Below the pieces are notes generated by a model. The model was not told where the DNA came from, did no database searches, and was given only the letters and a program-made list of their open reading frames with translations. From the NCBI GenBank assembly GCA_018806915.1, contig JAGKQI010000088.1, positions 806,001-870,000 on the forward strand: a stretch of DNA of 64,000 bases. Reading direction: 5' to 3'. The DNA is from Phytophthora colocasiae (lineage: Eukaryota > Oomycota > Peronosporomycetes > Peronosporales > Peronosporaceae). A program made the translations under genes and the position numbers. Shown here in pieces: positions 1-12,118 of this stretch. How positions within the stretch are numbered: position 1 is the first letter of the stretch; the number at the start of each line of letters is the position of its first letter.

Positions 1-2125
1 TTCCAAAACTCTAACACATTTTCCGGCCGATTGTCGTTCATTTGGATCGACATTGCTGCCCCCTCCCACCTCTCCAGCTCTTCGTCAACTCGCGCAGCAT
101 TCATGTCGTTAATAGCCTCGGGTGCAACGCGCTCCTCATGGATGATGTCTCCAAAACATTCCATCATATCCTCCGAAAACAGAGTAGGAGGAGCTGGCAG
201 GGGTTCATCAACAGCAACCGGTAAGCTGGATTCTCGAGGCATAGCCACTGTATTCATCAACGACCTCACTTTGTCGTAAATGATCTTCTTGATCTTCGCG
301 AAGTCCTCTCTCCAGCAGCGGTGGGAACGCCATTAGAATCGGCATTACATAGTGTAATGATCTTTCTGAGGAAACCATCAAAATTCTTGAAGTTTGGATG
401 GAGAAAAAGTTGCATCTTCAATACAAACGAACACTTTGCGATCTCTTTGCGGTCCGTATACCGAGAAAAGAATCGTGCGTGGAAGGAGCTGTAGAGCAAC
501 GAGCGCGTTGAGGCGGCTAATGGCGTCAGGTCTTCAGGTCTAAACGCGATGCGGTGAGTGTTTGTTGACCGGTAGTCTCGAAGCTCTTTTGAACAGTCGA
601 GAACTGTTATGCGCAACTTGTACAGTGTAAGTAGTACGTCCACTTGGTTGGCACTCTCGCCTTGACTCTTTATGTTCACCAAAGTTATCGGTTGTAGGAG
701 AGACAGAATCTGTGTAAGGTGCTGATAGTCGCGTTCCAGCGGAAATCCAGCAGGAAGATCAGCATTGCTCCTGCGAGCCCTGTCCAGCCGCTCAGCATAC
801 CACGTCACAAGTGGCTCCCACAAGTCAAAATACGCTTTATCACACGGGTGAGACCAAGAAACCGGTGTGCTCGATACTCTAGTAGCTGGTGTGGTGATTT
901 CCCACCCTTGCCATAAAGACACAGCTCCTCGAACAAAGATCCCATCACCTCCACGTGTTTAACCGTGTAAATAGTCTTCACAATACGCCGGATAAGCGCT
1001 GTCATTGCTGGGTTTTTGATTGGTCGACGCTAGTTACCATGCCGCAGGCAGCCTTTGTAGCAGCATTTGTTAAATGCGGGATACACCACTGCCAGTTCAG
1101 TTTGAGCCCTTCGGTCATCATCCACCGTACATCTGGTCCTGCATCCGTCGTTGATCCGTATAAGTCACAGGGCGATAGTCCAAAGTCACGTAGAATATCG
1201 CTGAGCCAGCGGCGGAACGGCCGCCGGATGCCGCCTTCTCGTTCGCCGTAACGAGGTACGAAGTGCCGTGTTCCAAGCAGCACCGACTTGAGCTCAAATT
1301 GTTCCGTGACCAAGTACAACCGAAGTCCCAGATACTTCGTCGCTTGCACCTTGGAGCTCAGAAGTCGGCAACCGCTGTAAATGTCGGCGCTGAGCCAATT
1401 CGATTCGATCGCAGGAGGTCCTCCAGCACTCCCTTGGTCGATGCGTATAGCTCCACGATCGAGTGGCTAACCACCTTTGCATTCATCGCGGCTTGTACGG
1501 AGTCCTTGTACACAAGTTCGCGGATAGTGATCGACTCTTCATATTCACCCAGGCGAAAGGGTAAGTTGTTATTCACGATCCGGAGTGTCTCCATCAATAC
1601 GTACACACGCCCAGGATCGTCCCGAAACACCTGTGAGTTTCGCACACGATCCAAGTCGCTTTCGCGGGTCCGCCGACGATCGTTGCTCACTTCAGTCCGT
1701 TCAGACGTAACATCATGCGCTTTTTTCAGATGCTTGGTAGCCGCTGATGTTTTGCCAGTCGACAGAGGAAATGATACATCTTGGGATCTGCAGTTCGCGC
1801 CGGCCAAACACATCCATATAGCTGGTGCACTGCTGTCTGGTTCGCTGGATGAGTTGTCGGGCTCCTTAATCAGCCTCACTCCGTACGAAAAAATTATTGA
1901 TTTCTCGTTCCGCCGTGGTGGTAGCACTATAAATCCAGCTGGCGGCTCGAAGGCATTAATGGCGTCGCGAATGCTTGGAGGTATCAAGTGCACCGGCATG
2001 GTTCGAGACTTGGTAAAGGTGGAGTTGTTGGCGACTGGGAGTAGACTGCGTTGTGACCTCAGAGGCCAAGAACTGGCTGACCACGACAAGCACTGCGCTG
2101 AGTTCCATCGTGGCGACAGCCGCAC
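1..2125 (-). pseudogene. hAT-family transposase, decayed and cut by window edge
   Basis: Read on the minus strand. The N-terminal part (2125-1358) has a BED-type zinc-finger pattern (two Cys, then KHLKKAH). The middle (1349-1002) holds DAGPDVRWMM and WQWCIPHLTNAATKAACG, the pattern after the catalytic Asp in hAT transposases of oomycetes. Pieces at 1005-805 and 922-266 follow, and the last bases of the window read PENVLEFW, the start of the hAT dimerisation domain. These pieces lie in different frames (at least four frame changes), so this is a dead copy. No terminal inverted repeat can be checked because the 3' end lies outside the window. Assignment to hAT is fairly sure; the exact frameshift positions are not. 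Confidence 0.8.
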
Positions 2126-3182
2126 TCCAAAGTTGCGCCAGCAACGTCGAACTGAACATTACCGGAGTTTTACGCCCCTTCGAGCGCCGTTTTAGCGACG
2201 ATCGGCTGCAAAACAATGCTTCGTTTCAGCCAATGAATCAAGGAGATTGCGAGGAGATTTCGTGGCATTTTGAGAGACCCTATGGAGACGCGGATCCACA
2301 CGATCTCAACAACGGAGACAATCTCTAGAGATTTCTTTTCATCTCCAAGTTTTGTGAGATTTCGGGTACAAGACTGAAACAGCAAAACTGCCGTCTTCAT
2401 TTTCGGTTGTAAATCGGTAAAACCGGTAATACTATCTCCGACGACCAAAACTCGTCGGAGGCGTGCTCACGGCATAAACTCTTGACAGTTCACTTATAAA
2501 GGCCCACACGCGATCATACAAGCCTGAGACTATCCTCAAACCAATCCCCCACCTCGTCCAGAAACCACGCCACTATTTGTTGAATGTAAGGTTCGTCTTC
2601 GTCTTCCCGAGGTATGATTACAGGCTCGTAGCTCCAGTGCTTGAATTCAGGGTTTGGTAATTTTCCGTAACTATTGCCGATATTGGCAATGTCATATTGC
2701 CATAATTTATTGCTCCTCAACCCCAATAACATGCAATTTTTTATATAGGTCAATCTTGGCTATAGCCAAATGTCGTTGACATGTGTGGTTGTTTTGGCAA
2801 TGGATGGTAGCGAGAACTATCGCCAAACCGGTTGTGTGGCCACGTTTGCACACAAGGCACACGGGTTATTACAGTTGCTTGTCATTTCCTAACTGAATTA
2901 TATTATAGCAGTTGATTTGTGTGTTGTATGTATGATGTCGAGGAATTCGGACTAATGACTTGTGTGTGTTGGTTGGTGAGGTTGGACGCGGTGGGAGGGT
3001 TCTCGAGGTACCTAACCCCCCCCCTCCTGAATCCAGGCGCATCGACAGCAACCAACTCGTTCAAAAACTCATGAGAAAAGACGACATAGTGACTTGGTTG
3101 ACATTGTCGAAAAATGTGGAAATAACTCAATTATTTATTGGCTTGGATGAAGGCCTCCAATCCGTATGATATTGTATTTTTC
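2126..3182. other. Spacer without a recognisable gene
   Basis: About 1 kb between the hAT remnant and the ankyrin pseudogene. A minus-strand open frame at 2514-2753 (79 codons) ends in an acidic, Trp-rich stretch (DEVGDWFEDSL) but I do not recognise it and it has no supporting splice or promoter signal. A C-run at about 3018-3026 and GT-rich DNA around 2920-2990 are low-complexity. The first 300 bp may still be the 5' non-coding end of the hAT element. Confidence 0.4.
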
Positions 3183-4985
3183 CTATCCCTGCTTGAATTC
3201 ATAATACACGAAGAGAAGTGCATGAAAATGGCCTCCTATGAAAGCCTGGCTCATTGCCTCCAAAGGCACCGAACACTCATTGTTTTGGTGTAGCAATTCG
3301 TTGTCAAGTAACCAGCGCAGAACATTCACGTGGCCACGTCGGGCTGCGTTATTAACCGCGAGAGTTGAATACCCTTCACCCAATCCATTCCACTTCAATA
3401 GGCTCAAATTCCCACTACCTGCAGCCGCATCCAACATTTCGGTTCGCAAATTCTCGCATGGGTAATTATCGTGCAGCCACTCAATCACTGGGAAATGTCC
3501 GTTGCCTGCAGCACTTACCATGGCGTCTTTGGTCGACTTCACAGTTGAGTGAGTGCAAACCCACTGCACTACGTCCAGATGACCATTTCTCGCAGCTTCC
3601 GTAACCACGTCGCTCAAGGGGTAACAGAAGCTTTCACCTCGCTTTCTCTTCTTTCCTGCAAGCGTTAGTGCAACTGTGTGTAAGTACTGAACGATTTCGA
3701 GGTGGCCATTACTCGCTGCAGCAGCCATTCCGGTCCCCAATGGCGATAATTTTGATGTCCTTGAGGGAAGTCGGTCTCCGTCAGGTAGCCAAAGTATGTC
3801 AGCCTCCGGATCGTCCTTAAATTGAGTCCACAACCACTGGACCACAGCGAAGTGGCAGCATTACTTAAAGTGTATTGATAATCAGCTTTGAAACCTTGTG
3901 CGTGGAGATACTTAGCGACTTCCAAGTGTCCACGTCCGGCCGCATAGTAAATGACATCAATATCTCTTCTGATTGCTCAACTAGCCATTTTACCACTTCG
4001 AGATGTCCGTTATATACTGCTCCATTCATTGCATATTCAGCCTCATTCCATGAAAAGACAGTTGTAGTAGTCCGTAAGCCACTTCACAACTGAGAGATGA
4101 CCTTCCTCACAGGCTTCTCTTAATGCTTGTTTCGGGTTGCACTCCAGATTAGAAGCCACAAGCCACTCGTTGACGTTCATGTGTCTACCGGAAAGCCGAA
4201 CATAATTCTTTTCACCATCCCAAACGTGCTCAACTATCCACTGAATGAGCTCCAAATGACCTGACTTAGCAGCAAGACTAGCTAGATGGCGGCGATCAAC
4301 CCAGCAGTCGCGCGGAATCAGCAACTGGACAAGCGGCAGATTTCCCGACTCTGCAGCACAATACAAAGCGCCGACATCATTTTGTCGCCTATCGCTGCTG
4401 TGTTCAAGCATCCAACGTACAACATCATTATGACCATTCATCGCTGCCAGTGCCATACCTTTCCCTTTCCATTTCATGGCGATATACGACCCGTCGTATG
4501 TCCCGAGTCTACTCGCCTCCTCTGACCGGTTTTCCTCATCCAGCAACACCTTTAAGATATCCAGTTGCCCCGTTGACGCCGCTTCTTCTACTACACTCAT
4601 GTCAGCTACATACTGCTTGCGAGTTTCACGGAAACGTCCTAAGATCCAATTAACAACTACCAAATCTCTCTTTCGAATGGCTTGGATCAAGGCTGTAGTG
4701 CCGGACAGTCTGTAAGGACGCTGCAGGACACCAACGTGAACCTACGTCAAGAGGGCGTTGACTGTGGCACCAGATGCGGTTGAGAAGAGCTAGGGAACCA
4801 GTCGCACAAGCTTCGTGTAGTGCGATGTTCATACTGCCGTCCAAGTAGCAGGAGATGAGGGACACTACATGGGGCAGATGAACTACGGCCTTGTCGGACA
4901 AAGCGAGGGTTACAGTCGATAGTGGAGTAAGAGCCAGCGACTTGTCATCATTCATAGCTGTCGGAATTCTTCTTGAAGAGTCCAT
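3183..4985 (-). pseudogene. Ankyrin-repeat protein pseudogene
   Basis: Minus-strand pieces at 4985-4650, 4690-4043, 3925-3665 and 3845-3183 together code for many ankyrin units of the type NGHLDVVQWV, SGHLELIQWI, RRGHVNVLRWLL. The N-terminal piece (ISCYLDGSMNIALHEACATGS) looks like the lead-in seen in large oomycete ankyrin families. The pieces are in two alternating frames, with shifts near 4690, between about 3925 and 4060, and near 3850; none of the breaks carries a convincing intron. I read it as a pseudogene. Ankyrin proteins of this kind are presumed scaffold proteins with unknown partners. Related scraps occur at 20843, 23770 and 62713, all on the same strand. Confidence 0.85.
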
Positions 4986-5164
4986 TCTATCTTGGACTAA
5001 TCACTGGAAAAGCTGGAAAAGTTCGTTTTAGAGAAATGAAAGTAGCAGTTAGCAGCTTTTTTGCAGTTAATTTTGTTCGATTCAAGGACGTAAATCCATA
5101 CCATACCATTTGTTCGATTCTGCACTTGTGGAGCTATGCTTGTTGGAATGAACAGAACACACTA

Positions 5165-5596
5165 CACCGATCGACAGAATGCAACGACCACTTTCCCGCA
5201 GGTGCAAAGTCTGTTCGGCGCGTGTAGACTGGTTATGTGAGAGCGAATTAATATCGATTTTGGTAAAAGATAGAGAGCAGCTGTATTTTGCACTAAAAAT
5301 TGCACTAGTGACGGTTTAATGGATTCCCAGGCTGAAATGGCACGCTTTATCGTAGCCAAGCGCTCTCCTTTCGCCGTCGTAGCAGTAGCTGTTGCTCTTG
5401 CGTAGCTTTGCGTTGGCTTAGCCCCTCTATAGCTTAAAAGGACACGCCGTTTTTCTTGTATTGTGTAGTGCATGCGGCGTTGTTTGGCTGGCGCGTACAC
5501 CTCCTCAAGGAGGCCTGTGATGGCAACCTCCTCTGCCTCCTGCAATACTGTCGCGGGTGGTGGGGGCTGCGAGGACTCCTCGTCCGCTTCCTCCAT
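5165..5596 (-). pseudogene. Truncated transposase N-terminus in the Tc1/mariner-like element
   Basis: From an ATG at 5596 the minus-strand frame has an acidic, Pro-rich start, then QRRMHYTIQEKRRVLLSYRG, which resembles the first helix-turn-helix of pogo/Tc1-type transposases in oomycetes, then ATIKRAISAWESIKPSLV. After about residue 90 the sequence stops resembling a transposase and runs through the terminal repeat into the LTR. No DDE core is present. Family identity within the Tc1/mariner superfamily is inferred from the motif, the TA duplication and the short repeats. Confidence 0.6.
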
Positions 5597-5765
5597 TTTA
5601 TCGAGTGGCTAGTGGAGACCTCCGTTTTATCGAGTGGCTGGTGGAGTTTTATTTTAGCGATTGAACGCTGCATCGGGCAATTTGATTGGTTGATAACAAA
5701 ATGTGCACACAATTTTATATCACAGGCGCCCTTTTTATATGGACGCTGCATTCTGTCGATCGGTG
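5165..5765 (-). mobile_element. Tc1/mariner-like non-autonomous element nested in LTR
   Basis: Perfect 19-bp terminal inverted repeats (CACCGATCGACAGAATGCA, 5165-5183 and its complement 5747-5765) are flanked by TA on both sides (5163-5164, 5766-5767). The uninterrupted partner LTR shows the empty site ACACACTAGATAAC near 10849-10862, proving insertion at TA with TA duplication. At 601 bp it is too short for a full transposase, so it is an internally deleted derivative. Confidence 0.93.
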
Positions 5766-6109
5766 TAGATAAACTCAATCAAGTGTATTGATACTCTTAA
5801 CCTCTAAGCCTACTCTCTAGATCCGTGCTCGGTACCTGGAGGCACAAGAGGAAGTGAGCTCGTATTCGGACTTCGTCCTCTACGGCCTCACTCCTCGCCT
5901 CTTGTCGTCATCGCACAATGGATGGCAGACAGCAACTGTCTGCACTATCCAGATCTCAGATGGGATCTGAACTCCCTCTCGTACTTGCTAATGATAGAAG
6001 TAACTCAACAATAAATTGTTTAGAGAGGTTTTACTTTTTACTCGCTGGCAGATACGCTGCCTTATTCGCAAGAGGCGCGCTCAAGCGCGCCTACCGTTCA
6101 ACACTCCCA

Positions 6110-9100
6110 CTAAGTACTAGGGGGAAGTTTTAGATCCCGTACACCTAGCTTTCCTCTCAGTTTTAGGAACTGTTTTGTCGGCAGAGCTTTTGTGAGAATG
6201 TCTGCAGTCATTTCTTGCGTGGCACAATAAGCAATCTTAAGGCGACCAAGTTCCACTAAGTCCCGTGTGAATAGAAAACGAATTTCTATGTGCTTATTTG
6301 CTTTGTGATTCCCAGGGTTTCTCACAATGCTGATGGCGGCATTACTATCACACCAAACCTGCACTGGTACCTTTTGTGGGAATCCCATCTCGCTTAGAAG
6401 ATGCCACAACCACTCACTCTCTTTGGCTCCCTCACTTAGTGCGATGAGTTCTGCTTCAGCAGTCGAAAGCGACACGCCTCCTTGCTTGCTACTACACCAC
6501 GATACACTAGTACCGGCCATTTGGATCAAGTATCCAGTAACGGATTTACGTTCTTTAGGTTGACACGCGAAGCTCGCGTCAGTGTACACTTCGTAAGTCA
6601 CATCTCGTGCTTTTCCATCGAAATATAGACCGTACGTTGACGTCCCTTTCAAGTATTTGAGTACTCGCCTAGCTGCATCCCAATGCGTACGGTTGTAACA
6701 AGACAGGAACTTGCTAAGTTCTCTAACCGCGTTAGCTATATCGGGTCGAGTCCCTCGGACTAAATACTGGAGAGATCCAACAATGCCTCTGTAGTCATAA
6801 GGCTGTGCCGCAATCTGTTCTGTGGTCATTTCTGTCTCTGGCTCTAGCACAAGGCCAGGGACTTGCGGTGTCATCAACGGTGCGCTGTCAACCAATTCGT
6901 ACTTGGTGACTAGTTCTGCAATATATTTGCGTTGTGAGATTGTCATCACACGCTGTTCTCTATTGCGTTTTACCTCCATTTTGAGGATGTAGTGAATGTC
7001 TCCTAGGTCTTTCATTTTGAACCTGTTAGACAACTCAGCTTTTAGCTTGTTGATAAGACCCATGTCTCTTGACATGATCGTCAGATCATCAACATATACC
7101 ACGACTATAAGCCAATTTTCTCCCACTTTTTGCACGTAGATGCAAAACTCTTTGTGGCAGCGTGCAAAACCCATCTCCGTCAAAAAGGAGTGTAGCACTC
7201 TGTACCAAATGCGAGGTGCTTGCTTTAAGCCATAGATGCTCTTCTGAAGTTCACAGACCAGATGCTCGTGGCCTCGCTTCACAAAGCCGTGAGGTTGCCT
7301 CATGTAGATTTTCTGCTCCCCATCCATTGTGCCGTTCAAGAAGGCCGTGTGGACATCCATCTGATGGATATGACAGTCCAATATGGTCCCTATTGCCAGC
7401 ACCAGGCGTAGTGACTCGAATCGTGCCACTGGTGCGTATACTTCGTCACAGTCAACTCCATATTCTTGGTAGTTGCCTTGCGCGACTAGGCGGGCTTTGA
7501 ACCGCTCGACAGTACCGTCGGCGTTGTACTTGACAACAAGTACCCAATGATTTGGCAAAGCCTTACGTCCAGGTGGAAGTCGTACGAGTCTCCATGTTCC
7601 ATTCTCGATTAAGGAGTCATACTCTAGTTCTAGAGCTTGTTTCCATTGCTCTCTATGAGGTCCGTTCAAAGCTGCTTTGAGCGATCGGGGCGTTGGCACT
7701 TTATGCTCCGCAATATCCTGCGTAATGTTCTTTTCTAACATCGCTTGGAAGCATTGATAGTCCTGATACCGCTTAGGTTTCTTTGCCTCTCGCCTTGGGC
7801 GTGGTTCATGGCTTTGTGGTGTCTCCACTAGCCCTGCACGTCGGCGTTTGTTATTAGCTCCCACTGTTGGGTTAGCCGCCTGATTTGGCGATTGAGCTCC
7901 CACTGACCCTGTATACTCAGTGGTCGGTGTATCAACTTCTGCTGCTGCGGGTATCCCGCACTCGGCAAATTCAGAAGTGAGGGTTGGATCGGTTTGTCCG
8001 AATGCTCTCCGGACCATCGTAGCCACATTGGTCGTATCGAACAACACATCTCGTGATAGAATGTGCTTGTTGTTATAGATGTCCCTTAACCGTTAACCCT
8101 TTGTTTCGTCAGAGATTCCTAGGAATCGACACTTTACAGCACGCGCGGACAGTTTCTTGTCCTTCCTTAGTGCCTCTGGCACATGTGCGAAACAGACCGA
8201 ACCCCATACTGGCAGTTCCTTTACGTTGGGCGGTTTCCCGTACACCATTTCATAAGGCGTCAGGTATCCCAATCTACGCATAGGTGTGCGATTCTGCACA
8301 TAGGTCATGTACATCAGTGCTTCTGGCCACCATCTGTGAGCCATCTCAGCATCCTTTAATGCACAACGCACTCGATCCAGTTTACTCTGATGATCGCGTT
8401 CTGCCGCTCCATTCTCTTCTGGAGTATAAGTGTTTGACTTCTGGAAGGCTATGCCCTTCCCTTTACAGAAGCTCTGAAACGCAGCGTTCACAAACTCAGT
8501 GCCACCATCTGAGCGTATCCTTCGAATTGTGAATTTACCTTCACGTTCTAGCTGCAGTAGAAGCTCTTCTACCTTTTTAAAGACTTCTTTCTTATCGCGG
8601 AGGACAAATGTCCATCGCCACGACGTGTTGTCATCGATGATGCTCAGAAAGTACTTGATTCTTCCGGAACTTCCGTACACACCCATTGTTTTCATTGGAC
8701 CGTTCGTGTCCATGTGGATGGTACTGATAGGTTGTTCGTCTCTCGAACCCTTTGTGTTGCGGTAGGACATCCTCCGCTTTTTCATCTCTGCACATGTTGT
8801 GCAGAAGAACGGGACTTTCTTAAGACCTGCAGCTGACAGCATGGGCATCCCACCCACTAGTCTTTTGCTTAGCATATCGATGACTGTGTCTTTGTTTAAG
8901 TGGCCAAGTTTGACATGCCACTCTTGTAGTACATTTCCAAGCCTAACTGTATGTGGATCAGCTAACGGCTTGCAGGGCTGTGCTTTAACTGCATTGCATA
9001 ATGCTTGTCGTTCAAACAACGTTTTATTCTACACATAGTACGTTCCATTTATTGCTTTTGCAACAAACACAAGTTCATTGTCATAAAGGACAAATTTGAA

Positions 9101-10820
9101 CTTTCCACTGAGTGAGCCCAATATTTGGTACCCACTGCGTCTGAGCCCGAACTCGCTCAGAATGTTCGAGGTAGCGTGCGGGACCATTGCTATGTTGTCA
9201 AATAGAAACGGTCGAATGCCCTTTGGTCCACTAAAATACAATTTTATTGTACCAATGTGTGTATTTGAGTGCTTAGAGCCCTGTGCAAAGGTGAACATGT
9301 ACTGTGTATTGGGCCTCTTGGTAACAAAGCGCTCCATTTCGCTGGTTAGGCCGTGTCCGCAACCTGAATCCAGCACACAAGAATCTGTAGTTAGAAAAGA
9401 ACTTTCTTGTAACAGTTGCGGATACAGTGTTCGTACCTTGTTCTCCAGCTCACTCATCATGCCGGCAAAGCGCTCAGTCGTCGCTGCAATCCCTGGATTG
9501 CTGACGTCGCCTTTCGGCTCCTGCATGTTGATGTCACCATCCGCATGCTTAGCGGCCGCCTTTTCGATGTTCGCAGTGTCGACATCCACTGCGTTGACAA
9601 CCGAATCCATTGGTTCGTCATCGTCAGAAAAAGGCAACGTGCCCTTTCCTGGAGTCGGTGGCAGCTCCACAAAACTGGGTGGTGGACTTTCATATCCACG
9701 AGGAGTAAGAGGCAGGTCTTTCTGCACTGCGCTGCAGGCATCGACAGCCATCTTCGCCTTGCACTCCTCGAGCGTCACCTCGCGCTTGGGCTTCTTTGCC
9801 TGCTCCTTGACCTTTTTGTAGAGCTGCTGCAGCTCTTTCTTTACTGCGTTGACGCCTTGTCTGCCGCTTGGATACGCGTGGATGTTCCGACGCTTAACAC
9901 CAGCCAACAAGTCTCGAGCCCGTTTGGGGCAGTCCACAAACTTGTGTGGTCCGGCATTATCCATGTCATTGTGGTTGCCGAAACAGTAACGGCACCTCAT
10001 CCGTCCGTGATTGTAGTGCACGTCGTTAATCGGTTCCTGCTGGGATTTGCGCTTTCCCAGCACCGGTTGCTTTGACTTGCTGCCTACGTGAACGTGATTC
10101 ACCGGCTGTGCACTACCGAGAGCCATGATCTCGCCCTTGCTCTTGCTGCCGAAAATGGCGCAGAGTTTGCACTCGACGCGATCAGGCGTGAATTCAGTAG
10201 GCGCAAAGCTGATGGCTTGCCCCCACAGATGGTTAGGGAGCACACCCAGAACCTTGATAACCATCAAATTTGATGATATGACGCCGGTCTTCAAAGCCTC
10301 GCTGCTGTTCCGGTTCACCTGATCCTTCAGGGTCTTCAGCCGAGCAAAGAGGTGGCTCACGCTTTTAAAGTCGCCATTCACTGCCTCTTCGAACTGTCGA
10401 ACGAGGCCAACGACACCAGAGACAGTGTTCAACCCGTAGCGTTTTTCCACGTCACGCCAAGTCACGTGCACAGGTTGATGCACTTACTCGTTCATCTTGT
10501 AGGAGGCTGGCAGTGTCATACTGAGCAGGTCCTTGATGTACGATTCCTGCTGATCAAGAAAGGCCAGATGCAAATCGTAGCTCTTCTTTTCCTCAGCCGT
10601 CGCATCGTCTTTCGGTGGAGTCAATGTCGGCATACCAGTCAACGAGTCCTGGTAGCGAATCGTAAGCCTTGCTCGACCAGCCTTGAGCTCCTCGACAGCG
10701 CGTTCGCTGTTTCTTGAGGAAAGGTGGACAAGGATTTGGTCCTTCCACGATGCGAAGCGAGCCTGCTCGCCGTTGAACATCAACATAGTAGTCAAACCGC
10801 TGTTGATGGGCTTGCTCATG
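6110..10820 (-). pseudogene. Copia gag-pol polyprotein with three in-frame stop codons
   Basis: One reading frame runs from the gag ATG at 10820 to the terminal stop at 6110, about 1,570 codons, with internal stops TAA at 10486-10484, TAG at 9031-9029 and TAA at 8095-8093. Order of domains: gag; Cys-His knuckle CRYC...H...C (spacing CX2CX12HX4C, long for a retroviral knuckle, near 10000); protease VLDSGCGHG (9380); integrase GAG-pre-integrase WHVKLGHLN (8930) and core with IRSDGGTEF and NGAAERDHQ; reverse transcriptase with MDVHTAFLNG and YVDD (7095); RNase H with YTDASFACQ and STAEAELIALSEG. No frameshift was needed to follow it, so the copy seems disabled only by nonsense changes. Confidence 0.9.
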
Positions 10821-10831
10821 TTACTTGAAAT

Positions 10832-11190
10832 GTTGGAATGAACAGAACACACTAGATAAACTCAATCAAGTGTATTGATACTCTTAACCTCTAAGCCTAC
10901 TCTCTAGATCCGTGCTCGGTACCTGGAGGCAAAAGAGGAAGTGAGCTCGTCTTCGGACTTCGTCCTCTACGGCCTCACTCCTCGCCTCTTGTCGTCATCG
11001 CACAATGGATGGCAGACAGCAACTGTCTGCACTATCCAGATCTCAGATGGGATCTGAACTCCCTCTCGTACTTGCTAATGATAGAAGTAACTCAACAATA
11101 AATTGTTTAGAGAGGTTTTACTTTTTACTCGCTGGCAGATACGCTGCCTTATTCGCAAGAGGCGCGCTCAAGCGCGCCTACCGTTCAACA
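10832..11190 (-). repeat. Copia 5' LTR
   Basis: 359 bp, bounded by TGTTG and CAACA, uninterrupted. It gives the intact sequence against which the nested Tc1/mariner insertion in the left LTR can be read. Confidence 0.93.
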
Positions 11191-11195
11191 ATGCT

Positions 11196-11311
11196 GCCAT
11201 CACTTTGTCGTAGGAGACTGTTCACTTGTTCATCCGTTGCAGCATCTACCAACTCCTTCTCCATCTCACGCAAAAACGAATCGAGGACCAATACTTTCAG
11301 CTTCATAGGTA
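11196..11311 (-). pseudogene. Dynamin GED-region fragment
   Basis: The minus strand codes for LDSFLREMEKELVDAATDEQ then VNSLLRQSD, nearly the same as the stretch in the dynamin-family gene at 41477-43679 (about 41570-41670). Only about 115 bp is recognisable; on the other side of the Copia insertion the similarity is lost within a few bases. It is a scrap of a duplicated dynamin gene into which Copia inserted. Confidence 0.75.
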
Positions 11312-11403
11312 CCAGCTAGTATAAGAGTAGTCCGCGTTGTAATTTCCAGTCCAAAAAAAAACAAACCGGAAAGAAGTTCAAAAACACATATTCAGCAGCA
11401 TGT

Positions 11404-12076
11404 TGTAATGGGCTCCAACTTTCCAGAACAAACGTCGGACGGGCGGTGGTTGAAGTGACGGAGATACCGCCACGCGGGAACATGCGTGCCCAGCGAAGAC
11501 GGCTGAGGATAGGACGCACGGCACTTCAGGATCGTTGCGACGAATTGGATCTGGACCGGGACTACGAGCAAGAGCTCACTTACGAATTGGATCCGGAGGT
11601 GAGACTCGCTTACGAATCGGCAATTCCAACCCGGGATTCAGGAGTGAACCCATACGCGACAGAGGAACGGACGAACGGTGGACGGACTGGTGCTTCGAAC
11701 ACAACGGTGGACGAACGCCGGAACTTGGACGAACGAACGGACGGGGGCGAGTGAGGGCAACGGTCTTCATGCTTTCGACGGCTGCGACGAGTAGGGCGAC
11801 ACACAACGGTGTTGAGTCCGAGTGGTCGACGACGGCAACTCGTTCTTGGACGACGACGGACACGGACGAACGGTGTTAGTCTATTGACGGGCTTAGAGTA
11901 GCTAGTCGTAGTCTACCTAGAACGAACAGAAACACAAATACAAATAGGTCGTGTGTCAGTACGATACACACCGGCGGGGTAGTGGAAGTTCCTCTACCGA
12001 CAGCCAACGGACGCTTGGACCCATCAGCACTGGGCGACCAAAGCTCGGCGTGCAGAGCTAGACTAGACACGTTACA
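11404..12076 (+). repeat. Gypsy 5' LTR
   Basis: 673 bp, the same length as the 3' copy. Differences I noticed: A/C near 11430, G/T near 11478, C/T near 11861 and T/A near 11990. The internal region starts directly with TGGTGGTCATAC, where a primer-binding site would be expected; I cannot match it to a tRNA. Confidence 0.93.
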
Positions 12077-12118
12077 TGGTGGTCATACAGGAACCTGGAA
12101 CAAGTAAACGAGAACGAA

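Larger units (their letters stand above)
5141..6103 (-). repeat. Copia 3' LTR, interrupted by a Tc1/mariner-like element
   Basis: Without the 603-bp interruption (601-bp element plus one TA) it is about 360 bp and matches 10832-11190. I could see two substitutions (near 5843 and 5863) and one single-base length difference near 5770, pointing to a recent insertion. Confidence 0.93.
5136..11195 (-). mobile_element. Copia LTR retrotransposon with ATGCT target duplications
   Basis: A complete insertion. The LTRs (5141-6103 and 10832-11190) begin TGTTG and end CAACA, and ATGCT occurs directly outside both (5136-5140, 11191-11195). Between them lies a gag-pol region on the minus strand, so the right LTR is the 5' LTR. 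A purine tract (AGTGGGAG on the minus strand) abuts the 3' LTR as expected of a polypurine tract. The gag ATG at 10820 is only 11 nt from the LTR, leaving little room for an ordinary primer-binding site. The host DNA to its right is a dynamin-gene fragment. A Tc1/mariner-like element sits in the 3' LTR. Confidence 0.93.
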
